Origin: an uncultured Parabacteroides sp.
Lineage (GTDB): Bacteria; Bacteroidota; Bacteroidia; Bacteroidales; Tannerellaceae
Direction of reading: 5' to 3'
DNA length: 64,000 bases
NCBI GenBank assembly: GCA_944325345.1
Contig: CALUZV010000003.1
Location: forward strand, 111,855-175,854
The position numbers were made by a program, and so were the translations under genes. Under the pieces are notes generated by a model, which did not search any database, was not told the origin of the DNA, and worked only from the letters and a program-made list of their open reading frames with translations. How positions within the stretch are numbered: position 1 is the stretch's first letter; every line of letters starts with the position of its first letter. Shown piece by piece: positions 1 to 8,134 of the stretch.

Positions 1-1
1 T

Positions 2-730
2 TCGTGGGTGCGCATCACCGACGCCCTGCCCGTCTCCGGCAACGTAACCATCGGCTCGAACGGTAACTGGTTCGTGGACGGTGAGGACACGGGCTTTAAG
101 GCACAAGGGCCGAAGGGCGACAACGGCGTTCCCCTCCAGCCGCGACTGAGCGAGGACAAAACGAAGATTGAGTACTCGCTGGACGGTGAGGAGTGGAAGG
201 AACTGTTCCCGCTGTCGCTTATTACACCGAACATCAGCTTTGAAGAGCCTGTAGGACTGGAGCCGGGGGCGACGCCGACGGTGGAGAATGTGGGAGACGG
301 CTTCAATGTGAACCTGCAGTTTGGCTTGCCCAAGGCTCCGGAGGTGAATGTTGGTTCGACGACGACCATTGGGGAAGGGAATCAGGCGAAGGTTACGAAC
401 GCCGGGACACCATACGCGCCGGTGTTGAACTTTCAGATACCAATGGGGAATACTGGTCCGCAAGGACAAAAAGGAGATACGACTACCATAAAGGGAATAT
501 ATGATACAGAAGAATCGCTGAAATCTGCTTTCCCTGATGGGGATGGAAATAAGGCCTATTTGGTTGGAACAACCTCTCCTTATCAACTATATCTCTATCT
601 CAATGGGGAATGGAAGAATGTAGGAGCAGTAAATGAAGTCAAAGCCGGCGTGTTTGACGGAGGGCGTGCGGATACGAAATACGGCGGAGTAAGAACTATT
701 GATTGCGGGACAGCGAACACGATTGTATAA
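2..730 (+). CDS. Phage tail protein with collagen-like turns (5' end outside window)
   Basis: The frame is open at the left edge; the first possible start (GTG at 8) is preceded by in-frame sense codons, so the gene begins outside the window. The visible 240 residues contain collagen-like Gly-X-Y turns (GPKGDNG, GPQGQKGD) separated by beta-rich repeats, and a C-terminal region (about residues 160-210) ending in LYLYLNGEWKNVG. This composition is common in tail or baseplate proteins of temperate phages. It sits 20 nt upstream of the receptor-binding fibre, so it is probably the adaptor or preceding fibre subunit. The exact role is inferred from position and composition. Confidence 0.7.
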   Translation, partial: SWVRITDALPVSGNVTIGSNGNWFVDGEDTGFKAQGPKGDNGVPLQPRLSEDKTKIEYSLDGEEWKELFPLSLITPNISFEEPVGLEPGATPTVENVGDGFNVNLQFGLPKAPEVNVGSTTTIGEGNQAKVTNAGTPYAPVLNFQIPMGNTGPQGQKGDTTTIKGIYDTEESLKSAFPDGDGNKAYLVGTTSPYQLYLYLNGEWKNVGAVNEVKAGVFDGGRADTKYGGVRTIDCGTANTIV

Positions 731-750
731 CAAACAAAATATATAAAATT

Positions 751-3486
751 ATGGCAGATAGAATACAACATAGAAGAGATACGAGAGCGAACTGGGAACA
801 ATATAATCCAGTACTTATGGAAGGTGAGATAGGCTTGGTAATGGACGACCCTAATTTGTATAAGGTAGGAGACGGAACTAATGCTTGGAATGATTTGCCG
901 TTTAGAGGGTTTGATGGGACAGTTGTACAAGAAACTGGTAATGCCGAAGATGCGGTAATGAGCCAAAAAGCAATATCTGAGCTTTTTATCCCATTAGTAT
1001 GGTCACAGGGGTACATAAATAGTTCGGGAAATTTCATTTCATCATCGGGAACAACTTATTACGGTTCAGATTTCATACCAACATATCCGAATGCAGTATT
1101 CAATTCTTCCAATATAGTATTATCGGAGACCATTTGTATTGCATTCTACGATGAAAATCAAGAATTTATATCAGCATTGAATGTAGATAGTTTTCAAAAC
1201 AAGACATTTACAGTTCCTGAGAATGGCTATTTTGTACGGTTGAGTAGTTTTATATCAGAGGCAAGCGGTTTATCTATATCCGATGCTTTAGTATGGACTG
1301 ATAAACCTATGCGGTCATACGCTTCATTAGCAACAGAAAAGTTGAATAAAACCAAAATAACTAATGAAGAGGCACTTCAAAATTTTATCCCATTAGTATG
1401 GTCACAGGGGTACATAAATAGTTCGGGAAATTTCATTTCATCATCGGGAACAACTTATTACGGTTCAGATTTCATACCAACATATCCGAATGCAGTATTT
1501 TTGACTAAAGGTTTATATCTCGGTGGCAATGCTTGTATTGCATTCTACGATGAAAATCAAGATTTTATTTCAGCATTGAATGTAGATAGTTTTCAAAACA
1601 AGACATTTACAGTTCCTGAGAATGGCTATTTTGTACGATTGAGTCAATTAAATACAACATCTACTCCCATTGACAATGCAAGAGTATGGACTGATAATCC
1701 CATGTTGGCATATACAAAATTATTTAATGTGCAAGATGAGCATATTGTTACCGACATCGTTAATAATATGAAAGATGAATCTGACCTATTGCCTGACGGT
1801 TCACAAGTAATATCGTCAAGCGGTGCGGTTGAGCCAGATTTATCCAATTATGGAAAGTCAGGATATGTAACGGCAATTCCATTAAAATGTAAGGCTAATA
1901 CGGAAAAGGCGGTCGTTAGATTCAAGGTAAGGTTTACAGAGGATATGAATACAAGTAATCCTTCAATTACTGGTAGTAACGCTTATATTAAAATAGGTGC
2001 CTTAAAAAGAGTCGGTTCGACTGCGTTATATGAATTGTCTTTTGTTTCAAAACCAAATCCAGTTACCAATGACTCCGATGTTGTCGGCATAGCATATAAT
2101 GTTAGTCTGGGATGTGCTAACTATAATTATTCAGGGATTAGAAAGGTGGATTATAGCGGAATTAGAATGCTTCCGATAGCGGGGGACTTATCGTTAAAAA
2201 TCCAATGGAAAGATACAGGCAATGCCCAATCACCGACAATATCAAATCAAAATGGTGTGTTTGAAATAAAAAACAATAACCAGTCTGTCGGTTCATTTAC
2301 GCTATCAAGTTATTCTACGATGGAAGATTTCGTGAAAGCATTACAGGCTAACGAATACATTAATGTGGAATGGTACGGACTGGCAGGCCATACTCCGTCT
2401 GATATGATAGAGTTTTCTGACATCAATTTGACAAAATCAAGGCAAGTGAATACATATTCAGATGAAGGTGGCCAAACTCCTACATCAACTTTAACAATAG
2501 AAGATAATGGATATGTTTATATTCGATATAAGTTAGATACTAAATGGCATACCTTTGAAATTGTAGCGGATAAGAGCGTTTCAGATTACGTATGCGTGGC
2601 AATTGATGGCGTACCATTTAATAGAACAGAAAGACCTATTGAACAAATTTTCAACGAAAATACGGTTTTATATCTGGGTGGAACTGCTGATGGCTCTAAT
2701 GTGAATTGTGAATTTTCAGATTTAGAAGTGTACATAAATCATTTGAAAGATACTGAATTGGTATATGGAACAGATGGTTACGCTATTATTTCTGATGTCA
2801 CACCACGTTTATTGTTGGGAATGGGACATACTATGAATAACGACTTTGAAAGTGATGTTGAAGAGACTCAATCGGCAGACAGGATGGCAAAATTATTTTC
2901 AAAAGCTAAAGAAAAGGGATATAAGCCGATAACTTTGGATGATATATCCGATTACATACATACGGGAAAAATTCCAGCAAAGCGGGGAATATGCATAATG
3001 TACGATGATTACCAATTTCCCATATATTTGAATGAAAAGTTTAGAAAGATACATACGTTATTCGGCCAAAGACCATGTTTCGCTTTATATGAACATGTGG
3101 GAACACCAACATTTCAATATGACGATACTACATATAATGTTTCAGACCTCGCAAAAGAAATATTGTTATACGGTTGGGGAATTGCATTGCACGGTCTGAA
3201 TGAGTCGTTAGGTACAACAGGGTATGGAGAATTACAAAAGGTACTTAACCGATGGTATGACCTTGCGGTCAATTTGAATTATCCAAGGCGTTATATTACA
3301 TATACAGGTGGCTCTCATAATAGAATGGTTTTAGAGGAATGCCGTGAAAAAGGATTTTATTTAGGCGTAATGACGCAAGCGGGAAATATAAATATAGTCA
3401 AGAATGCCAATCCTATGTATATTCCGCGATTTTCAGTAGCTAAATCATCTACATCCATTGAAGATTTAGAAGGGTACTTGATTTAG
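751..3486 (+). CDS. Phage tail fibre / receptor-binding protein with deacetylase-like C-terminal domain
   Basis: About 911 residues, starting at the ATG at 751 (MADRIQHRRD). Residues 1-50 resemble the major tropism determinant N-terminal domain (IQHRRDTRANW, EGEIGLV, GDGTNAWNDLP), which attaches fibres to the virion. Residues about 78-165 and 211-298 are a near-exact internal duplication. The middle (about 360-660) looks like a concanavalin/LamG-type carbohydrate-binding beta-sandwich. The last 200 residues resemble a polysaccharide deacetylase (NodB) fold, with a paired-Asp motif in GICIMYDDYQFP and a later His in ALHGLNE. I infer binding to, and possibly deacetylation of, host capsule. The gene is more AT-rich than the lysis genes behind it, as expected for an exchanged specificity module. 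It stops at TAG, and the next gene continues in the same frame. Confidence 0.8.
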   Translation: MADRIQHRRDTRANWEQYNPVLMEGEIGLVMDDPNLYKVGDGTNAWNDLPFRGFDGTVVQETGNAEDAVMSQKAISELFIPLVWSQGYINSSGNFISSSGTTYYGSDFIPTYPNAVFNSSNIVLSETICIAFYDENQEFISALNVDSFQNKTFTVPENGYFVRLSSFISEASGLSISDALVWTDKPMRSYASLATEKLNKTKITNEEALQNFIPLVWSQGYINSSGNFISSSGTTYYGSDFIPTYPNAVFLTKGLYLGGNACIAFYDENQDFISALNVDSFQNKTFTVPENGYFVRLSQLNTTSTPIDNARVWTDNPMLAYTKLFNVQDEHIVTDIVNNMKDESDLLPDGSQVISSSGAVEPDLSNYGKSGYVTAIPLKCKANTEKAVVRFKVRFTEDMNTSNPSITGSNAYIKIGALKRVGSTALYELSFVSKPNPVTNDSDVVGIAYNVSLGCANYNYSGIRKVDYSGIRMLPIAGDLSLKIQWKDTGNAQSPTISNQNGVFEIKNNNQSVGSFTLSSYSTMEDFVKALQANEYINVEWYGLAGHTPSDMIEFSDINLTKSRQVNTYSDEGGQTPTSTLTIEDNGYVYIRYKLDTKWHTFEIVADKSVSDYVCVAIDGVPFNRTERPIEQIFNENTVLYLGGTADGSNVNCEFSDLEVYINHLKDTELVYGTDGYAIISDVTPRLLLGMGHTMNNDFESDVEETQSADRMAKLFSKAKEKGYKPITLDDISDYIHTGKIPAKRGICIMYDDYQFPIYLNEKFRKIHTLFGQRPCFALYEHVGTPTFQYDDTTYNVSDLAKEILLYGWGIALHGLNESLGTTGYGELQKVLNRWYDLAVNLNYPRRYITYTGGSHNRMVLEECREKGFYLGVMTQAGNINIVKNANPMYIPRFSVAKSSTSIEDLEGYLI

Positions 3487-3495
3487 TATTGGATA

Positions 3496-3897
3496 ATGTC
3501 AGAACAAGTCTTGACTAAACACACTCGTAAAGGAGGAGTAACACCTTCTTATGGTTCTCATAATTGTTGCTACGATGTTCTTTCTAGAAATAATTATGCT
3601 GGATTCTTCTATACAGGCAAAACTGAGGACGCAGAAGGTGGATTATATGGACAAATGGTATGTCATAATTGCATTGCCATAGAAAATAATCGCGGAGGCT
3701 CAAAAGCAGGATTTAGAGTGCTTGGAGAAAACAATAGAATGATATTATATAATTGTAAATCTATTAGTAATGGAACTGGATATAAAACAGAAAATGACAC
3801 ATACTGTAAGGCTTATGATTGTTATGTGAAAGATGAATCTATTGCAATGGATGGAAATATTGAAGTGATTAATACAAATTTATTAAGTCGAAATTGA
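3496..3897 (+). CDS. Beta-helix-like tail protein
   Basis: 133 residues with regularly spaced Asn-Cys and Asn-Gly turns (MVCHNCIAIENNRGG, ILYNCKSISNGTGY, KAYDCYVKD), the pattern of a short right-handed beta-helix as in pectate-lyase-like tailspike domains. It starts 9 nt after the TAG of the fibre gene and in the same reading frame, so it may be a separated C-terminal segment of that fibre or a separate capping subunit. No catalytic residues are recognisable. It overlaps the 5' side of the holin gene region by a few bases. Confidence 0.6.
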   Translation: MSEQVLTKHTRKGGVTPSYGSHNCCYDVLSRNNYAGFFYTGKTEDAEGGLYGQMVCHNCIAIENNRGGSKAGFRVLGENNRMILYNCKSISNGTGYKTENDTYCKAYDCYVKDESIAMDGNIEVINTNLLSRN

Positions 3898-3899
3898 TT

Positions 3900-4379
3900 A
3901 TGCGTAATTTCAAACAAATAACCTTCTTGGCCATCCCCCTTTCTCCCCTCTCCGAGCTCTTCGAGCGTTACGTCTTCGGCGACTGGGAGTTCGTCCGCTT
4001 CCTCGTGGTCCTGATAACCCTCGACACCGTGTTGGGTTTCATCCGCCACTGGATAGCGCACGACATCAGTTCGCGGGCGTTCGGCATGATAGCGCGGAAG
4101 CTGCTGGTCTATAGCTCGGTGATGGTGCTGGGGCACGTCATGTCGCAGTTCTCGGTGGGTGGCGAGCCGGTCGATAGCTTCGTCTGGTTCCGCTACTTCG
4201 CCTGCTCCGCGCTGATGGTGAGGGAGGGGATAAGCATCATCGAGAACCTGGAGGACATCATGCCGGGCTTGTTCCCCGCGTGGGTCATCCGTCGGTTGAA
4301 AGGGTTTGACAATATAACTGGAGAAAGGATACAAAGACATGAAAAAGAAGAGAGAAACTCGCGGAATGAGGAACAATAA
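3900..4379 (+). CDS. Phage holin, phage_holin_4-like
   Basis: 159 residues from the ATG at 3900; the upstream TTG at 3894 is less likely. Three hydrophobic segments are visible: about 22-45 (FVRFLVVLITLDTVLGFI), 60-85 (LLVYSSVMVLGHVM) and 95-112. The Asp in the first segment and the charged C-terminal tail fit the phage_holin_4 (toxin secretion/lysis) family. It would permeabilise the inner membrane at the end of infection. The lysin-like gene overlaps its 3' end by 41 nt and the spanin follows, giving a compact lysis operon. Confidence 0.75.
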   Translation: MRNFKQITFLAIPLSPLSELFERYVFGDWEFVRFLVVLITLDTVLGFIRHWIAHDISSRAFGMIARKLLVYSSVMVLGHVMSQFSVGGEPVDSFVWFRYFACSALMVREGISIIENLEDIMPGLFPAWVIRRLKGFDNITGERIQRHEKEERNSRNEEQ

Positions 4380-4749
4380 TTTGCTCAATATCCGCATTAG
4401 TACAGACAAGTTCCAAGGTGAGGTACAGCCTTCCCAAGATAAGGAATTCAAACAGTTCGAGACGGCTGCCTACGGCTACCGGGCTGCGTTCCGCATCCTT
4501 CGGACGTACATCAACAACTACGGGCTGAACACGATTAGGAAGATAATCTCACGCTTTGCGCCGGCGAATGAGAACCATACGGAGAATTATATCCGGGTGG
4601 TTTCGGAGCGGAGCGGGATACCGGCGGACGACCCTGTTTATGCCGACAGTCGGGAGATGATGATACGGATTGTGGCCGCGATGTCGTTTGTAGAGAACGG
4701 GGTAGAGGCTAAGATGTCGGATGTTATACAAGGGTGGGAGCTGTTATGA
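4339..4749 (+). CDS. Lysozyme-like endolysin candidate
   Basis: 136 residues. The N-terminal part carries RGMRNNNLLNIR, a form of the RGxRNNNPGNI signature found at the N-terminus of small muramidase-like and P5-like phage proteins, followed by an aromatic helix (FETAAYGYRAAFRILRTYI). The start at 4339 is supported by a purine-rich site (AGAAAGGA) just upstream; the alternative ATG at 4366 begins directly at the signature. It lies between holin and spanin, which supports peptidoglycan degradation. I do not see a fully established catalytic Glu, so the enzymatic class is inferred. Confidence 0.65.
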   Translation: MKKKRETRGMRNNNLLNIRISTDKFQGEVQPSQDKEFKQFETAAYGYRAAFRILRTYINNYGLNTIRKIISRFAPANENHTENYIRVVSERSGIPADDPVYADSREMMIRIVAAMSFVENGVEAKMSDVIQGWELL

Positions 4750-5138
4750 AGTACAAGTTGTTTTTGATATTGGCGTTGGGGATGCTGCTTGCCGGCTGCC
4801 GCTCTATCGAATACTACCCGCTGGAGACCGTGCGGACTGACACCGTCTATGTAAACCGCCTCGCGGTGGATAGCATCATGGTGCGCGACAGCATCTATAT
4901 CCACGAGAAAGGCGATACCATCTTGGAGCACCGCTGCCATTATATATATAGGTATAAGGACAGGGTCGATACGCTCTACCTTGCGAGCCGGGATACTATC
5001 TCTGTTCCCTATCCGGTGGAGAAAGAATTGACCCGGTGGCAATCGTTCAAGGTGGATTATGGGGGCTGGGCTATCACGCTGGTCTTCGTCTTTATCCTGA
5101 TTGTCTTCGGGAGTTTAATCTATAAGCTGAAGAAGTAA
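4746..5138 (+). CDS. Unimolecular spanin candidate (lipoprotein with C-terminal TM)
   Basis: 130 residues from the ATG at 4746, which overlaps the lysin stop codon as ATGA. The N-terminus is a lipoprotein signal with lipobox LLAGC (Cys18), predicting outer-membrane anchoring. Residues about 25-95 are polar and rich in Asp/Arg/Tyr. The C-terminus is a single transmembrane segment (WAITLVFVFILIVFGSLIY) ending in lysines. An N-terminal lipid anchor plus a C-terminal inner-membrane anchor in one chain is the architecture of u-spanins, which fuse the two membranes after wall digestion. Position after holin and lysin supports this. Confidence 0.7.
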   Translation: MKYKLFLILALGMLLAGCRSIEYYPLETVRTDTVYVNRLAVDSIMVRDSIYIHEKGDTILEHRCHYIYRYKDRVDTLYLASRDTISVPYPVEKELTRWQSFKVDYGGWAITLVFVFILIVFGSLIYKLKK

Positions 5139-5174
5139 CCACTCTTGTTCATAATCCTCTTTTCGGGGCTTTAG

Positions 5175-5315
5175 AGGAAAAAGAAAAGCCCCCAACGTAT
5201 TCTCATTTATTCCCCAATAAAAAAGAAGTACGGATATAACAACCCGCTACGTTGGAGGCTTAATGTCTTCAACGCAGGTTGTTATTTTTCTATTCCGTAC
5301 TTTCTTTTATTGGGG
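5175..5315 (-). ncRNA. Candidate structured RNA with pseudoknotted terminator (minus strand)
   Basis: On the minus strand a TACCTTTG -10-like box (5328-5321) is followed after 5 nt by a long helix: 5315-5294 pairs with 5234-5212, and 5283-5277 with 5244-5238. A loop strand at 5260-5248 can pair with 5199-5187 (13 bp with one G-U), crossing the first helix. The 3' strand runs directly into TTTCTTTTT. The layout matches the two elements at 9149 and 23064, but their conserved core is missing, so common ancestry is uncertain. No clear -33 box is seen. The stretch holds no convincing protein gene. Confidence 0.5.
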
Positions 5316-5348
5316 TACGGCAAAGGTAAACATTAAAACTGAAATAAT

Positions 5349-5642
5349 ATGTGTAAGTCTGAAATCTTTGCCGAAATCTTGGAGGCGGTCTCTCGGGAGA
5401 CCGAAGTATCCGCTCAGCAGATACTTTCCGATTCTAAACAAATGGAGGTGGTCGATGCGCGTTACCTGCTGGTCCACTTCCTTTCCCGCTCCGGCTTCTA
5501 TCCTTCCTTCATAGCCGGACAGATACACAAAACCAAGCGTGCCGTCAATTATATCCTCACCAACTTCAAAGCTCGCTTAGACTGCGGGAAAATGATGCGA
5601 ATACAATACGAGAATATCCGGAAATGGATGGGAAATAGCTGA
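5349..5642 (+). CDS. DnaA C-terminal-domain-like DNA-binding protein
   Basis: 97 residues with no AAA+ part. The pattern EILEAVSRETEVSAQQILSD followed by VVDARYLLVHFLSR and IHKTKRAVNYILTNF is that of domain IV of the bacterial replication initiator DnaA, which recognises DnaA boxes through a helix-turn-helix. A free-standing domain of this type could mark a phage origin or compete with host DnaA; that is inference. It lies between the lysis cassette and the virion/accessory genes, beside the divergent candidate RNA at 5315-5175. Confidence 0.65.
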   Translation: MCKSEIFAEILEAVSRETEVSAQQILSDSKQMEVVDARYLLVHFLSRSGFYPSFIAGQIHKTKRAVNYILTNFKARLDCGKMMRIQYENIRKWMGNS

Positions 5643-5665
5643 TTTCTAAGGCTATTTGGCTGATA

Positions 5666-5673
5666 TACTTTTG
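5666..5673 (+). promoter_or_regulatory. Bacteroidales promoter -7 box
   Basis: TACTTTTG matches the TAnnTTTG -7 consensus and lies 43 nt upstream of the 5716 gene. The -33 match is weak (TTTC about 18 nt upstream). Confidence 0.5.
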
Positions 5674-5715
5674 TCGTGCGGTTGCTATTGACCGTAATCC
5701 TAAAAGTATATCATA

Positions 5716-6705
5716 ATGGAAAGAACTTTTATCTTTAACCCGGCCGAGGGGAATGGCGGTGGCAACAAGTTTGACATCACGGCCTTGCTCCCCGGCATCA
5801 TGGGCAATCGGGGTCTTGACCCCAACCTCCTTGCCGTCATGGGTAACCGCGGCGGCTTCGGTAGCAACGGCGACGGCTGGTGGTCTATCATCTGGCTGGT
5901 CGTAATCGCAAGCATCTTCGGATGGAACAACGGCGGCGGTCTGTTCGGCGGTCGCGGTGGCAATGGGGTTATCCCGGCGGAACTGAATGGCAATGCCGGT
6001 CGCGAACTCCTGATGTCGGCCATCCAAGGCAACGGCAACGCTATCCAGCAGCTTGCCTCTTCGCTCAACTGTTCGACGCAACAGATTCAGACGGCCTTGT
6101 GCAACATCCAAGGTGCCATCAGCCAAGTCGGTAACCAGGTCGGTTTGACTGGAACGCAGGTTATCAATGCCCTGCAAGCCGGAGACAACAACATCATCAC
6201 GCAGTTGTCCTCTTGCTGCTGCAATGTGTTGCAGGCTATCGAACGCCAAGGTGCAGCCACGCAGCTCCAGAACTGCCAGAACATGAACACCCTGACCCGC
6301 GAGATGAACACGAACACTCGCGACCTCCGCGATGCCACCCAAGCCCAGACTCAGGCTATCTTGGCAAAGCTTGACGCGGCAGAAACCCGTGTGCTCCAAG
6401 ACAAGCTCGACGCGGAACGCCAGAAGAACGCGACCCTCGCCGCCCAGATCAACAACGAGCATCAGACGCAGGCTATCATGGCGAACGTAGCCCAGCAGAA
6501 CGCGCCTATCGTCGCCGCTTTGCAGGCTCTCCAGTCCGACGTGGACGGCATTAAGTGCAAATTGCCCAACACGGTCAGCGTGCCCTACCCGCAGCTTCAG
6601 GTCTATAACCCCGAAGTAGCCCGCGCAGCCGCCTTCGGTGCAGCCGCCGGTGGCTATGCCGGATACGGTTGCGGCTATGGTTACAACGCCGGTTTCTGGA
6701 ATTAA
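5716..6705 (+). CDS. Gly/Asn/Gln-rich phage protein, likely virion or membrane-associated
   Basis: 329 residues. Residues about 1-50 are Gly/Asn-rich with repeated GNRG turns; about 54-70 form one hydrophobic segment (WWSIIWLVVIASIFGW); about 90-270 are a long Gln/Asn-rich helical or coiled region with a triple Cys (SSCCCN); the end is Gly/Tyr-rich (GYGCGYGYNAGF). I do not recognise a family with a known function. It heads a co-directional run (5716-9041) behind its own promoter, and the next gene has a strong Shine-Dalgarno-like site. A structural or membrane role is likely but not shown. Confidence 0.6.
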   Translation: MERTFIFNPAEGNGGGNKFDITALLPGIMGNRGLDPNLLAVMGNRGGFGSNGDGWWSIIWLVVIASIFGWNNGGGLFGGRGGNGVIPAELNGNAGRELLMSAIQGNGNAIQQLASSLNCSTQQIQTALCNIQGAISQVGNQVGLTGTQVINALQAGDNNIITQLSSCCCNVLQAIERQGAATQLQNCQNMNTLTREMNTNTRDLRDATQAQTQAILAKLDAAETRVLQDKLDAERQKNATLAAQINNEHQTQAIMANVAQQNAPIVAALQALQSDVDGIKCKLPNTVSVPYPQLQVYNPEVARAAAFGAAAGGYAGYGCGYGYNAGFWN

Positions 6706-6723
6706 TCAGGAAAGGAGGTCAGT

Positions 6724-7113
6724 ATGTGGGACTTATTTCCGAATCTATCCTTCCGTTTCCCGAACCTGGGGCGTAACAACCCGAACACCATCCCGAGCGT
6801 AAACGTAACGGTGGGCACCGAGAATGTTATGATAGAGCTACCGAACCACGCCTTTTACCGGCGCAACTACGTGGGTGGCTTCTTCCTCAACCTCCGGGAG
6901 GCGATACCGGCGGGCACGACCGCGACGCTGCCTATCCTGATAGGTGTGAACGGCGATACCCGTCCGCTGATGGAGATGACCGGCACGCCGGTTACGGTGG
7001 CGAACCTCGCCGGGGCTGGAATCTATGCCCTGCATTACAACAAGGCGACGAACGAACTGTATCTTGTGAACGGCGGATACCGGCCTTCGACAACTACCAC
7101 GGCAGGGGCTTAA
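6724..7113 (+). CDS. Small phage protein, unknown, beta-rich
   Basis: 129 residues, preceded by an AGGAAAGGAGG ribosome-binding site 6 nt from the ATG, unusually strong for this phylum. The sequence is beta-rich with little charge, with many Val/Thr/Pro (VNVTVGTENVMIELPN, ATLPILIGVNG) and a Thr-rich tail (STTTTAGA). This looks like a decoration or other virion surface protein rather than an enzyme. It ends just before a hairpin repeat (7115-7180). No family assignment. Confidence 0.6.
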   Translation: MWDLFPNLSFRFPNLGRNNPNTIPSVNVTVGTENVMIELPNHAFYRRNYVGGFFLNLREAIPAGTTATLPILIGVNGDTRPLMEMTGTPVTVANLAGAGIYALHYNKATNELYLVNGGYRPSTTTTAGA

Positions 7114-7114
7114 A

Positions 7115-7180
7115 AAAACGTCCCACGTTTTCCGGAAAACGCTGGGCGTTTCAGTCAAAACGTGGGACATTTTGTAACGT
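7115..7180. repeat. Modular hairpin repeat, family A
   Basis: Outer arms ACGTCCCACGTTTT and AAAACGTGGGACATTTT enclose an inner arm pair around ACGCTGGGCGT. Related copies occur at 28441-28533 and 39199-39285, always between phage genes. It may end transcription or be a mobile short repeat. Confidence 0.75.
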
Positions 7181-7205
7181 ATATAACTAATTAATTTTAT
7201 CAACT

Positions 7206-7754
7206 ATGTTTCAGAATCTTAGGCAGAATCATCAATTTTATGTACTCTATAAGAGCAAAAGCGAGAGGCTGAAGATGGATATCGGGACAGTGGTCGATAC
7301 CAAAGGGCCATATCCTACCTTTATTCAAAATCCGACTTACCCCGGGCAGATGCAGATGGTGGTGGATGTCGTTGTTTCTATTAACGGGCAAAACTCCAAT
7401 TTCTTCAAGCTCCCGGCGGACAAGGAGATTGCGGACTTCGGGCATGAAAGCGGCATTGTGGTCTCTTCTTCGCGGGAGGCTATGTCGAACGAAGTGAAGT
7501 CGATTTGCCAACAAAGCGAAGTGGCTCTGGCCAGCAGGGACTACCATCAGGCCATCGTCGATTCCTCGAAAGAAATCCTCGATTCGCTGATGAGCCCGGA
7601 AGACACGGAGCGCAAGAAGCAACGCGAGGAAATCGACAGCTTGAAAGGCCAGTTGTCCGACATGACCCGGAATATGCAGGAGCTTGTCGCCTTGAACCGT
7701 AGTTTGATGGAGAAGCTCCAAGTTTCTGAAACCCCTAAAACGAATAAACAATGA
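7206..7754 (+). CDS. Phage protein with C-terminal coiled coil
   Basis: 182 residues. The N-terminal half (1-95) is a globular beta-rich region (VVVSINGQNSNFFKLP); the C-terminal half (about 105-170) is strongly helical and charged, with heptad-like spacing (KKQREEIDSLKGQLSDM). This suggests an oligomeric structural or scaffolding component. It is co-directional with 5716 and 6724 and overlaps the next gene by 4 nt (ATGA), indicating translational coupling. No known family recognised. Confidence 0.65.
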   Translation: MFQNLRQNHQFYVLYKSKSERLKMDIGTVVDTKGPYPTFIQNPTYPGQMQMVVDVVVSINGQNSNFFKLPADKEIADFGHESGIVVSSSREAMSNEVKSICQQSEVALASRDYHQAIVDSSKEILDSLMSPEDTERKKQREEIDSLKGQLSDMTRNMQELVALNRSLMEKLQVSETPKTNKQ

Positions 7755-8047
7755 CGATTCCTTGGAACATAATGGAAATCATCCACGAAGACGAGATTGA
7801 CGGCTTCGGGATGCGCAGCCGCGACGAAGAGCTGGAAGAGGCTTACCGCAAGGGCTGCGAACATGGCTTCAAACGGGCCATAAAGAAGATGAAAGAAATG
7901 CAGGAAGAGAAGATGCAGCAGCGCGAAGGGGGATACGGCGGTGGCCGTGGTTCCTCCGGCATGGGCGAACGCTCGGAATATCCTGACTTCATCTATGGTG
8001 AGATGGGCGAGAGGCGGGGACGGGATTCCCGCGGACGCTATATGTAA
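7751..8047 (+). CDS. Small charged phage protein with Gly/Arg-rich tail
   Basis: 98 residues, coupled to the preceding gene by an ATGA overlap. The N-terminal 60 residues are an acidic/basic helical segment (RDEELEEAYRKGCEHGFKRA); the tail is Gly/Arg-rich (GGYGGGRGSSGMGER, RRGRDSRGRYM), which could bind nucleic acid or be disordered. No family recognised. Confidence 0.6.
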   Translation: MTIPWNIMEIIHEDEIDGFGMRSRDEELEEAYRKGCEHGFKRAIKKMKEMQEEKMQQREGGYGGGRGSSGMGERSEYPDFIYGEMGERRGRDSRGRYM

Positions 8048-8134
8048 CAAGAGTTACGAGTTATGAGTTGCGAGTTCCGAGTTTGGGAACAACCGACTCA
8101 TAACTCGGAACTTATAACTTATAACACAAAAGAA
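8048..8134. repeat. AT-rich modular repeat (GAGTTATGAGT-type words)
   Basis: Direct and inverted copies of GAGTT(A/G)TGAGTT and AACTCATAACTC-type words fill this gap. Similar words occur at 28590-28612 and 28930-28955. Upstream ATGs here (for example at 8063) fall inside the repeat, so I place the next gene start at 8135. Confidence 0.55.

Noticed and set aside
751..3897. Diversity-generating retroelement at the Mtd-like fibre
   Set aside because: No reverse transcriptase or adenine-variable template repeat is visible in the window; the internal duplication is near-identical and not A-specific.
5566..6462. Long minus-strand ORF across the Gly-rich gene
   Set aside because: Low-complexity shadow of the 5716 gene with no start signals.
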